Source of the DNA: Sodiomyces alkalinus F11
Lineage: Eukaryota > Ascomycota > Sordariomycetes > Glomerellales > Plectosphaerellaceae
Reading direction: 5' to 3'
NCBI RefSeq assembly: GCF_003711515.1
Contig: NW_021167081.1
Coordinates: forward strand, 2,598,483-2,662,482
DNA: 64,000 nucleotides
The notes beneath the pieces are model-generated. The model ran no database searches, had not been told where the DNA came from, and was given only the letters and a program-made list of their open reading frames with translations. Positions 1 to 10,300 of the stretch are shown here, piece after piece. Every line of letters starts with the position of its first letter. Positions within the stretch are counted from its first letter, which is position 1. The position numbers and the translations under genes were made by a program.

Positions 1-1255
1 AGTCATCTTATTAATAACCTTAGGAAAAGGCAGTAAGGCTAACTACGGTACTACCTTTTCTTAGACCTCCTAAGGAGGAGAAAGGGCTAGCGCGACTATT
101 ATACTAAGAGCCTCCGCGGGATATATAGCTATATGTAATATCGCCGTTATCGTTTCCCTAGCTATAAGGGTATCCTAGAACGCTGCGTAGGCGTTAAGAT
201 ACGGTTCCTATTCCTAGGAGAAGGTTAACGACGCGGTCACGACCTTAAAGGGGGAGGAGGTTTTATAGGGGTATTCTTATTATCGTCGCTAATAAGGGTA
301 GCCGTCTCGAATAACCTCTACGCGTAGCCTTTAAGGTATACTAGGAGACGAGTATACTAGTATATCTTCGTAGAGTATATATAGTATTTCTTCCCCCGAT
401 TAATCTAGCTATAATAAAGGCGTTTATACTTCCTATTAGCGACGTCGCGCGTGTAAGGGAGGCACGGCTTAGTGTAAACGCTACTAGGAGGGTGCTTAAG
501 AGGCTAACTACCCGCCGATTTCTTTCTCTTAGGCGGCGGCGAGGGCGATAACGCGAACTATTATACGGTTAGTATCGCCTTAAGGCGCGAGAGTATTATA
601 CCTATATCGTTATTAGCGGCTCAATTACTATTATTATTACCCTTATTATTACTAGGGGCTAGCGCTATATATAAAAACGATATAAGTTAGTAGAGGGTTC
701 TTTACGAAAGATCGTGAGCGAGAGACGGCTTACCTTAGACGGGGAACTCTTAAACTAACTAAGTATTATTAATATTACCCGAGGACGAGAGAAGTTAGAG
801 GAGTCGTTGCTATAAGAAAAAACGAATACGTACGGAATCGCTATTACTATTATTATTATTATTAAAGGTAGGGAGGGGAATAAAGGAAACGAGAGCCTAC
901 GAGGAAAATGGGGCCGATATATTTACGGATAGTATCTACGCGAGGGGGGCCTATATTACTATTTCGGGTATATAAATAAAGGTTAGTAAGCGACCTAAGA
1001 TTTTTTTAATATCGAGGTAAAGGTAAGGTAAAATACAAGGACACGATTATTCCTTTATTACCGCGATATAAAGGGAGCTAAACTATAACGGTAACGCGCA
1101 GTTATATAACCCCTAGAGGGAGAGGGGGGGTAGTGTTACGGGTTAACCCCGATATAGAGAATCCGGCTATACTCCGGATCTTCCTAACTACGCACTTAGT
1201 TAACGGACCTATATCGCTAAACTATCGCTACCTTATAGCTAGCCTAGCGCTATAG
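1..1255. other. RIP-degraded repeat, unassigned
   Basis: No open frame or recognisable domain on either strand. The base pattern (TpA very frequent, CpA and TpG rare, CpG common) matches the mutated transposons elsewhere in the window. It lies just upstream of a gypsy pol tail on the + strand, so it may be the more upstream part of the same element, but I could not trace reverse transcriptase motifs here. Confidence 0.5.
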
Positions 1256-1259
1256 ACTT

Positions 1260-2260
1260 TTCTTCTTTTTCCTTCTTTCTTCCTTAGTTCTAGATAATCT
1301 ATTATTACGACCTTACTTAGTGCCACGACCTATAACTAGTCATTTATATCTACTACCGGTTTTATAGGATACCGAAGTCTATTAGTAGCAATTAAGGGTC
1401 GAACTAGACTAGTCGCTTCTAGTAACACTTCTATAAGCTCGCGGGTATTAAATAGCGACTTAGTATAGTATACTACCCTTCGACGGATAAAGGTCCCGAG
1501 CGTATTAACTAGGACGTCTAAACCTACCTATAAGTCTATACCTATTCTACCTAAGATAATTAGAATATACTACTTCCGGTCGTATAACTAGCGTTAAATA
1601 ATCGGGTATATTTATCGATCTACCTTAGCCTAATCTTCTTATAACACGGGTACTATATAGAGCCCCTTTAGATTAATACGACCTTACTAACTAATAAATA
1701 CAAGGCGTCCGCGTATAACTTACTAAGTCGCTTTTGAGAAGCTGCTTAGTTCGCCTTGGCTATAATAGCCGCTATATAATAACTATACTAGGAGGAATTA
1801 GTAAACCGTAGGCGTTACCCCGGTAAAAGCTTCGCAAAGAATAACCTTATTTAGTAAGATATTAGTAATTACTCCTCGCTAAGGCCCTTAGAAAAGCTTA
1901 GCTAGCTCTACTATAAATATAAAGTTCCTAAGGTCGTTAATTCGTATATCGTGGAGCTTAATATCTCTTCGTAGATCTATAACTGCTTCTACGTAGATCT
2001 ATTATAGCGAGCTAACCACGACCCCTTACCGGGGTAAGCGATAATAGACCCCTAGCTATTGCTTATATGTAAAGGATTAGGTAAGGAGGAGGAATAAGTA
2101 GTAGAGGAAGTCCTTTACGCTTATACGCCGAAATAAGGGCGCGATAAGGACCGTGAAGTGCTAGTGTCATAAAAGGGCTATATACAGATTAATGTGGGAG
2201 CCGTTTAAAAGCATATAGGAGATATAAGCACTTAATAAATTTAAGAAGAAGCACGACCCC
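1260..2260 (+). pseudogene. Ty3/gypsy pol C-terminus with chromodomain, RIP-inactivated
   Basis: The + strand translates, through many TAG/TAA stops, to the tail of a gypsy polyprotein. A stretch at about 1920-2040 reads as the conserved segment after the integrase core, ending in NHDPLPGQ (compare DPLPGQ at 32110 in another remnant). It is followed by an EEE.VVEEVL stretch and a degraded chromodomain with the [L/V]V..KGY signature at about 2085-2260. In chromoviruses this domain binds methylated histone tails and steers integration to heterochromatin. Stops fall where Gln or Trp is expected. The element is truncated, with no LTR recognised. Family assignment is firm; boundaries are approximate. 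Confidence 0.7.
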
Positions 2261-2454
2261 GCGTAGTCAAATAATAGGCTTTTATAATAGAATACGAAAA
2301 GAATATAAGCGCGAAGGAAAGCCGATATAATAGCGAGAAGAGTAAGAATAGAACGCGAGAATATATTAGGGTTACTGCCCCCCTCTATTTAATCTATAAG
2401 TAGGGAAAAAGAAAAGTAAATATAAGACCTAGCACTAAGAATAATAAAATCCAC

Positions 2455-2847
2455 TTATTCCTCTATATCTATATTATCCTCTTTATCCTCTTTCGCCTTT
2501 TATAAGGCTATGTCGCCCTTACCGGCACGTATCTATAACTCCTTTACCTGCTTAAAATAAGCCGCTAAGGTAGTCGCGCCCTCCTCGCTATTAGTAATAA
2601 GAGGAGTAATAACCTGTTAGAAAGGAGCTAAGGCAGGTATAGTCTCGGAGGCTACCTTTAAAGTACCGACCGGGAGAGGGTATAACGTAGTAAAATATTT
2701 ATAAGAACGACTTCTATAGTAGAAGAGGCTATACACCTCTGTCTTTATATAGGCTATATTATTGTGACGGTCCTCTAACTTTTATATGATATCCTTAAGA
2801 GTCTTATCTATACAGTGGGTCGGCAAGGGTTTCGATATAAACTCCAT
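2455..2847 (-). pseudogene. Unidentified degenerate ORF, about 131 codons
   Basis: Read on the minus strand from an ATG at 2847 (MEFISKPLPT...), this frame stays coherent for about 131 codons with only four internal TAA/TAG codons, each explicable as a RIP-mutated Gln codon. The product is Lys/Glu/Asp-rich towards its end (KAKEDKEDN) and looks helical. It is convergent with the gypsy pol remnant at 1260-2260 and starts about 200 bp beyond its chromodomain. I do not recognise the family. It may be an antisense accessory ORF of the element, a fragment of another transposon, or a captured host gene piece. Confidence 0.35.
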
Positions 2848-2859
2848 AACAGACTTACT

Positions 2860-4338
2860 TCACTATATTAACCCTCTATCTTTAAATAGCTATAACTAAA
2901 GGAGACTAATAGCTATAGGCTTCTACATAGTCTTATTAGTCTTATAAAAGGATAAAGATTAACATAATATGTATAATATATATAGTCTACTTCTGTATCC
3001 TATAGTATTAAGGCATTTCTTCTTAGTATTATCTATGAGATAATAGAATCGTACTTTTAGACTTACTATTGTATTCGCGGAACATTATTATTATTATTTA
3101 TTACTCTGCTCTCGCATAGCTAAGCTAGGCTAGCCACTTGGGCAACAGTCCTTCTCTAATTCTCGAGCGGATTCGCGGAATATAAACTCTATAAAAACGA
3201 TTATAATAACTAAGTAAGTATATATATTATAGGTAGAGGCCCTACTAAATCTAAAAACAATTTTAGCTTATTTATTTAAAACCGCGACTATAGTATTAGA
3301 AGAGCTTTAATATATCCCCTATATATTCTAGTAAATTTAAATACTCTGTAGTATTTCTACTATTATATAAGTGAACGAGTTACATATAAAACAATAAATA
3401 TACAATTCTATAGCCCCGTTTTTATAGTATCTAAAATATGTAGCTACTACTTTTCTAAGCAGCAATTCATATCTTTAGAGAACTTAGAAGATATTAGTGG
3501 AAGTAGTGATAGCGGGGTATTTTTAGCTTATACCGAAACTTTGGCTTACTCACTATACTATATAAGGACGCGGAGATATTATCGAACGTTCATAGCAGAA
3601 TTGCCTAGAATATAGTATGGGTAATAGCGGTAGCCGGAGGCGGTATAGCGGCGAGCGGCTAAGCGAGAACGGGGGAGGGACCTTATAAAGGACCTATAAT
3701 GCTTTTACCTGATCCAGCTTAACTAACGGCGACTTGGAAATGACCGTATACTTCCCGAAACTAGCGGCGTTTCTACGTAGATAGTAAGCACGGAAATCGC
3801 TATATAACAGGCCGACGTAAACCTATATCCTCGTCTTTAGAGTCCTTATTTAGAGTATAAACGGTATCCTATAGGGCGTTAGCGGCGTTATAGGCGGCGG
3901 AGGGGAGCTATATCGCTTATTAGTCGTGGTTACTATATATATAATTAGTATACTTACCTCGGAATATTTATAGATATAGTAAGAGTACTCGTAATACTTA
4001 GTATTAGCCTAATAACGCTAAGGCCCGACTAATAATAACACTTAACGCTATATTCTTATTTATACTACCGGGTAGCGTACTACGCGTAGGGGGCGAGGCG
4101 CCGAGGCCTTAAGGGGTTCTTAGGGGCTTAATGCTTCTTCTCGGGTGGGGGAGTTGGGGTCTACCTAGTATTAGTTACGGCCGACCTCTTAACCTATAGT
4201 AATATAGGCTAAACTTATATTATTATCGCTATTACCCTTATAAGGGCGGTTATTAGGGGACTCGAAGTTAGATATCTACTAATAATTAGCTACGGCACTA
4301 AACTATAAGCGAGGGGTATACTAACATACTATACTAAG
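2860..4338. other. RIP-degraded DNA, no gene seen
   Basis: AT-rich at 2900-3450, then CpG-bearing RIP'd sequence to the Gypsy-1 insertion point. No domain or open frame. It could be part of a transposon into which Gypsy-1 later inserted, continuing at 9034. Confidence 0.5.
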
Positions 4339-4343
4339 AATAT

Positions 4344-4723
4344 TAATACACCCCACGGCGCACTATAGAAACCGCCCTTACGGGGGTATACCGTAAGGAC
4401 TATATTCTACGGAGGTATACCGCGGATACTAGGTACCACGGGGGTATACTATAAGAACCGTGTTCCACGGGGGTATACCGTAGAACCGATATACCACGGA
4501 GATACCTAGTACGAACTAGGTATTACCCGGCCACGGTTAGGAAGCCGGAGTATCCCCGGGGTTTCCCCGTGGATATATTCGTTTAGGGCTTCGCCCCTTA
4601 GTTACACTAAGATATCTTTATTCTACCCTTATATACTATAGTAAAGGTCGCTCTTTTAAACCCTAAAAGCCCTAGGTCCGATAGTACTGGCTAGCTAGGG
4701 ATTTATATGGATAGGGCTTATTA
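4344..4723 (+). repeat. Gypsy-1 5' LTR
   Basis: Matches 8653-9033 along its length. It begins TAATACACC and ends CTTATTA, which are RIP forms of TG...CA. It contains an array of about five near-palindromic units with core CACGGGGGTATACCGT (4378-4510) and a conserved 3' segment ATAGTACTGGCTAG (4681-4694) that is also present in the Gypsy-2 LTRs. Confidence 0.85.
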
Positions 4724-5399
4724 AATAGTAGTAACTAATGCTTATAGGTAAGGTTCGCCTACCGCCGCCCGGCGTGGACTACGTATACTAAGAGTAAATA
4801 GGCACGTAGTTTACTAGCAAACGCTAGTATACTAACCACAGCCGCTCGGCGCGGACTACGTATACTAAGACTAAATAGATATATAGTAACCGGTAGAACT
4901 ATTATAACCGCTAGTGCGCGAGGCGAACACGCCTCCCCTTTAATAGGTCTAGGCATAGAGCTGTAAAGGAATTCACGGTTGCTAGTTAAGCGTAGGAATA
5001 GCGTCTATAATAACCTATACTAGTATTCACCGTGGGTTAATCCCGAGCTCTAATACCTTCTGATATTCCCCCTCCCCCTTCTTTTTACCGTGGTATTAAG
5101 CCACTTAATAATTCCCCCCCTCTTTTCTTTTCCCCTTTTCCCCGCGGAGTATAAGGGGAGCTAGCCTCCCCTTACCGTAATCTTCCTTTTACCCGTATTT
5201 CGCGGAGAACGTTTTCCTCCTAGCGTGGGCTCTTTAACTAAAATAGCTAAATATACCGAGAATACCTAAGACTAACGGCGAAGTAACCCTAAGGGGAAAA
5301 GCGTAGAACTAGTATCTATGCGTAAGGCTACGTATCCTAAGGCTTAGGGGGTACCCTAGCCTCTGCCGTAGCATATAAGAAATAGCCTATTTATAAGCT

Positions 5400-5760
5400 A
5401 TAGATTTTAATATAGGACTACCCGATGCCCGCGTAGCTTATCCTCCTTATTAGAGGGAGGGCTTCCCCTTATTTCACTAGCCTTTATTAGATTTATCCGA
5501 GGTTCCCTTAGCTTACCCTCCTTATAGTAGACTCGTCTTTAACCGTGACTAATAGGTTTACTAAGGCTACCCTCTAGCTACGGGCTATAGTATATATACC
5601 GCTATATCCGATATTCTTAACCGGCACCCTAAATATCCCTCGGACTTCCGAATAATACCCTAGAAAGCCGTAGCACTACGTTTAGAGTCTTTATAGCGTA
5701 ATATCCTTAGACGGCTAAACGGCCTATTAAGCGGAAGAACCGGCGAAGGAATAGAATATC
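5400..5760 (+). pseudogene. Gypsy integrase core fragment
   Basis: Nucleotide and conceptual protein similarity to the Gypsy-2 integrase at 42470-42790: a REGFPLF-like stretch, a 'TVT..FTKA'-like stretch preceding TATAGTATATATACC (shared almost exactly with 42600-42615), and a 'NR.PK.PSDF'-like stretch with the catalytic core layout. The order is kept but segments are missing, so this is a deletion remnant. The reverse transcriptase that should precede it is absent between 4740 and 5400. Confidence 0.6.
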
Positions 5761-5779
5761 GTAGTTTATTATCTCCCCC

Positions 5780-7300
5780 TAATATATCTTTATCGTTTTA
5801 TAACGTATACTCCTTTTCTTTCCTTTCTTTCCTTTCACATGTTCTTTTTCCCTTTCCCTTCTTTCCTATCTAATATAAATATTATCGCTACTAGAGGACG
5901 CCCGCGAGACGCAGGACTTATATCGCCCGGGGTAGATATTTAGAGATATTAGTTCCAAAATAGACTACCTATATTTTATAGTGGTTTACTATTAGAACCG
6001 TTAGATATAGCAATTATCGGTAGGATATAGATAGATACTATACCGTTATATAATTATAGGGGAGCCGTATACGAGGCGTTAAATTACGTTTATAAAGCAT
6101 TAAAGAAGTAGACGCCTAGATAATCACGAATAGTGGTGGATATATATTAAAGAAGATAGAGACGTTAAAGGCCGTTATTCTTAGCCATGCCCAGATAACC
6201 CCGAATAGTGGTAGAAGTCCTGAATAATAGTGGATATCTAAAAGATACCACGGTACTCTGTAAAGCGGTTAGGAGGTATAAAATAAGCCGCGTTACCCGG
6301 AGTATTAAAAAGAAAGGAATGGTAGAAATACTATAGTATACTCGTAACTAAGACTATTTAATCCCCCGCCGTAGCTATTATAGCGCTTAGCGAGAAAATA
6401 TAAGTAAGAATAAGTAAACGTGCCCGTGGAATCCCTATAGTCACCGCGCCGCCACGATATCTCGTAGCCTTTATATTATATTAAGTTTCCCACGATCTAC
6501 CGTAAATTCCTGAAGTTTCCGTATTATAATAAACTTTTGTATAAGTGCTTTATTATAGTAAACTCTCCCACGTACCGAATTAGTTTTCTATAACCGCCTG
6601 TATTATATAATCGGCTTTACCGTAAGCCGCTATATATAAGCCCCTCGTAACACGTAAAGCGGTGTCTCTTTAGTCAATAGGCGATGCACGACTCTCCCCG
6701 CCGGCTACCGTATTCCTATCTCCCGTTCCTTAAAGTATAAGAACCCCCGGAGCTTATACTATCTGCTGTTATTCGTTTAGCTAACCGTCCGCTAACTAAC
6801 TAATAAACGATATATCTTTTACGCTAACTGTACTATAGTTCGCCGCATTAGAGCTATCTAGTAACTAGAAGTCGAAGGACGATATGTATAAGGATAGCTT
6901 CGAGAACGCGTTTCGCGGCCGCCGCCGCTATACCGCCTTAGATATTAACGGGTACTTCCGCGCTCTTTAGCTTTGTAGTAAATAGGAATTAATTATTAAC
7001 GGGCTCCCGGGTATCGGCCGTAAATTTAACGAGTAGCGCTAGTATAACCCGCCTAGATTGCGTAGATGCACGATAATGTAATCTAGCGCGGCTACGATAA
7101 CCTATAATACCGGGGATTAGACTATACTATCTACGTGCCTCCGAACTGCCCCTATATCTCGCGGCCTATTATCAAAGAAATGGTATAAGCGCTAGTCCGT
7201 TAATACCCGTAGCTATACTAGCTTTTAGCGGCGAACCCTAAGGTTATAGAATAGGCATAGCTAAAGTAATCTTTTAATAAGTATATTATTCTGCTTATAC
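5780..7300. other. Gypsy-1 interior, little to read
   Basis: Pyrimidine-rich stretch at 5800-5870 (TTTCTTTCCTTTC type), then RIP'd sequence. A weak coding frame may begin near 6880 and lead into the ORF remnant at 7320, but stops are too dense before 7300 to delimit it. Confidence 0.4.
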
Positions 7301-7319
7301 CTAGCTAGGGAACTACTAA

Positions 7320-8370
7320 TAGCGCTACTATATTTAGTACCCTATAGGTCGGCCCGAAGACTATTATCTGGATAATAGAGAATACCGACTTTATTATAGC
7401 GGAATCGCCGGAGTCGCCGTAGCACCTTACTACTATATTCGAAGCGGCGCTTATAGAAGAGCTAAAGTAATATACCGTATAATACCACGATATTTTCAGT
7501 AATATCACGACGTTTTATAGGGGCGATATTAACGTATAGGAGTTTATTCGTATTGCCGCTACGGCTACTACGGACGCCGCTAAATAGGCCGGTAATATCT
7601 ATCTATTCCTTATAGAGAAGCGCTATAATAATAGGGCCGACCCCTTAACAATATAAGAACTCGTGGATACTATAAATAACGCTAGCGCTAGCGCTAGCTC
7701 CGTCTACGCTAAGCGCCGGGCGGAAGATAATAGCGGAGTACTAGCGCCGAAGAGAACGGTAATATCCTCCGGCGAAATACAGGTATAGCAGGACCTAGCC
7801 TGTAATATCGCCCCTAGAGTCCTTAATAGGAACGCGGGTATTTAGTGCTACGATCTTACGCCGTAAGGCGGATAGAGTATCTCGCTCCTAGAATAGCGGG
7901 GCTACTTTACTAGAATACTAGTAGTAACGGCTAGGTTCGCTAAGGACTAAATTAAGAACTATATATTTAAGGACCATATATAAAGCGTGGCGGATTAGTA
8001 ACTACTTATTAAGCTATAACGCCTCTACGCGTTTATCTACCTAGCTTTAATACAGGCTAGCAGTAATAACCTTACCTTATATACTATAAGAGGCTAGCTA
8101 ACAGCTTAATATATAATTGGGAATTATCGGAGAATATTATAAAATATTACGCCGTCCTTTACCGCTATTATAAGTAAAATAAGGAATACGGATTACTATT
8201 ATCCTATAATATTACTATCTCCGAGCTTACTAAGAAGCGTAACACGCTATTACTAAAGCACGCCGCCGGTATTTTCAGTATTAACGCCGGAGGGCTGAGT
8301 CTACCCTATATAACGCTAATAGACCTCGATAACGACTCTAACGCGGTAGATATAATAGACTAATAGCGAA
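7320..8370 (+). pseudogene. Unidentified Gypsy-1 3' ORF, RIP-inactivated
   Basis: On the + strand a frame of about 350 codons stays coherent if TAG/TAA are read as mutated Gln/Trp, with one apparent frameshift near 8130. Visible segments include a Thr/Ala-rich helix-like stretch at 7545-7590, an Asn-Ala-Ser repeat encoded by GCTAGCGCTAGC (7681-7698), a basic KRRAED segment and an acidic end (IDLDNDSN, about 8318-8345). No gag, protease, reverse transcriptase or integrase motif is present. It lies between the integrase scrap and the 3' LTR and does not resemble the extra 3' ORF of Gypsy-2. Function unknown. Confidence 0.4.
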
Positions 8371-8652
8371 ACGCGGAGAGATAGCTAAAGACTTAGTTAA
8401 TATTAGGATATAGAGTCGGTTTTACTTCTTTTTTATAGTCTCTTTTTATGTTGTTATACTTAGCGCTATCCTATAGTATTAATAGCAGTTACTATTAGGG
8501 TACTATACCTTACTAGTATTAGGTAATTTTCCTTTATTCTCCCCTTTTTATACTGCCCTAATAGAATACCCACTATAAGTCTATATTCTAAACGGAATAT
8601 ACTATACCGGCGTAAAGCCCGCGGGATATAGGGCTTTTCTGCCCCGGGTATA

Positions 8653-9033
8653 TAATACGCCCTATAGCCTATTATAGGAACCGCCTTGTACGGGGGTATA
8701 CTATAAAAACTATATTCTATAGAGGTATACCGCGAATACTAGGTATTATAGGGGTATACCGTGAGAACTATATTCTACGGGGGTATACCGTAGAACCGAT
8801 ATACCACGGAGGTACCTAGTAGGAACCAGGTATTACTGGGCCACGGTTAGAAAGCCGGAGTATCCCCGGGGTTTCTCCGTGGATATATTACTTCGGGGCT
8901 TCGTCCCTTAGTTAGACTAAAATATCTTTATTCTACCCTTATATACTAGAGCAAAGGTCACCCTTTTAAATCCTAGAATCCCTAGGTCTGATAGTACTGG
9001 CTAGCCAGGGATTTGCCTGGATAGAGCCTATTA
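8653..9033 (+). repeat. Gypsy-1 3' LTR
   Basis: Partner of the 4344 LTR, sharing the array of ACGGGGGTATACCGT-like units (8688-8815) and the terminal TACTGGCTAGCCAGGG block (8995-9010). Differences between the two LTRs are mainly C/T and G/A transitions, as expected of RIP after insertion. Confidence 0.85.
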
Positions 9034-10300
9034 AGTATATACGGTATAAAAGACGAGCTATTACTTAGCGATATTAGTTATACTACTATAGGACCTATAA
9101 AGTAGCTCGGGACTACTTATCGTATAAAACATAATTAAATAGACGAAATCAAAACCAAAGGCTATAGAAAGAGAAGAAACTAGTAAAAAAACGAGGAATA
9201 GTAGGAGGTTTATTTTACTACCCTTCCTATGCTAATAAGGTAGAAGGAATGACCCCTGGTTATATATATAGCAGGTATGTTATTTATAGCAAGCAGGCAC
9301 GCCGGCGAAAAGCTCGCGATAGCACCGCTATATAAGAGCTCCTTTATACTATTTTAGCCTTGAAAGGATCTTAGCTACGGTGGAATACCTCCCTTCGAAG
9401 GAGCCTTTAATAAAACCGAATAAAGGAGGCTATTTTCAGATTATAAGTAGCGAAGCTAGGGTAATACGAGGTTAGAACTATACGACTATAATACGACCGC
9501 GACCTCGTCGCCCTCGGGGGGGGGTATATTATGGGCTATAGCCCGGGGAATAGTCCCTGGTAGTGGCCGGGACTAAGAAACATAGACCTCCTAGTAAGGC
9601 CCGTATAATCCTACCTATACTTAGCCGCCTATATACCGCGCAGGCCTTTGCTTTCCTCCTTTCCTTTCTTAGTTCGAATAAACTATATTTTCGGCCTTAT
9701 TACGTGAATTCTTGACTAGCCGTTACACGCCGTTTGTTTTTAGCCCCTAAAGCTATAACGTCGTCAGAATTGTGAGTTTACCCGAGCGCGAGCCTAAGCG
9801 CTACTATAGTTATAATATTGTGAAGCCGTTTTCCGCGTTCTGCTTTTATCCGCGATTATATTAGAGGATTTACACTACCTATATTACCTATAAAGCTAAT
9901 TACACTAAGTGTCGAACCGCCCTTTAAGCCCGTCCTACACCTCCTATAGGTTCTATAGTTTCTCTACCACCTATTCTAATAGACTACCCTTTAATACATC
10001 CTCCCCCGGCTCCTCCCTTACTCGTTCTAACAGACCACCCTTTAATAGATCCTCCTCTGGTTCCTATATATCGCCGTTACGCCTATTCGCAGAGAAAAGA
10101 CCTGTATTCCACCCCGGGGAATTACTGTATATATTATAGGCGTTACCTTCTAAGTGCTGATTTTACTATATAGCATAACGTTGCCGTGTATAATATCCAT
10201 AATGCCTACCACGTTATAGCCCGTCGTAAGAGGATAGTTATTAATACTAGCTAGCGTAATACGAATACTAACTATCGCAAATGCCGCGAAGAATATACTT
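9034..10300. other. RIP-degraded DNA between Gypsy-1 and LINE-2
   Basis: Contains a G run (9519-9527) and a pyrimidine-rich stretch (9650-9670). It may be the 3' untranslated part of LINE-2 (minus strand) or older host repeat. No poly-T tract or target duplication was found to fix the LINE-2 end. A short Ser/Pro/Arg-rich + strand ORF at 9909-10139 was judged spurious. Confidence 0.4.

Larger units (their letters stand above)
4344..9033 (+). mobile_element. Gypsy-1: internally deleted Ty3/gypsy element with paired LTRs
   Basis: The element is about 4.69 kb and bounded by two similar LTRs of 380 and 381 bp. Immediately inside the 5' LTR is AATAGTAGTAACTAA (4724-4738), the same sequence that follows the 5' LTR of Gypsy-2, so it is probably a shared primer-binding site in which TGG has become TAG. 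Flanking pentamers AATAT (4339-4343) and AGTAT (9034-9038) are a plausible, slightly mutated target duplication. The interior is too short for a full gag-pol: I see only an integrase scrap near 5400-5760 and a separate long degenerate ORF at 7320-8370. Orientation is set by the integrase scrap and the primer site. Confidence 0.75.

Noticed and set aside
9909..10139. 76-codon + strand open frame, Ser/Pro/Arg-rich
   Set aside because: Low complexity, no family resemblance, and it lies in RIP'd DNA of a probable minus-strand LINE.
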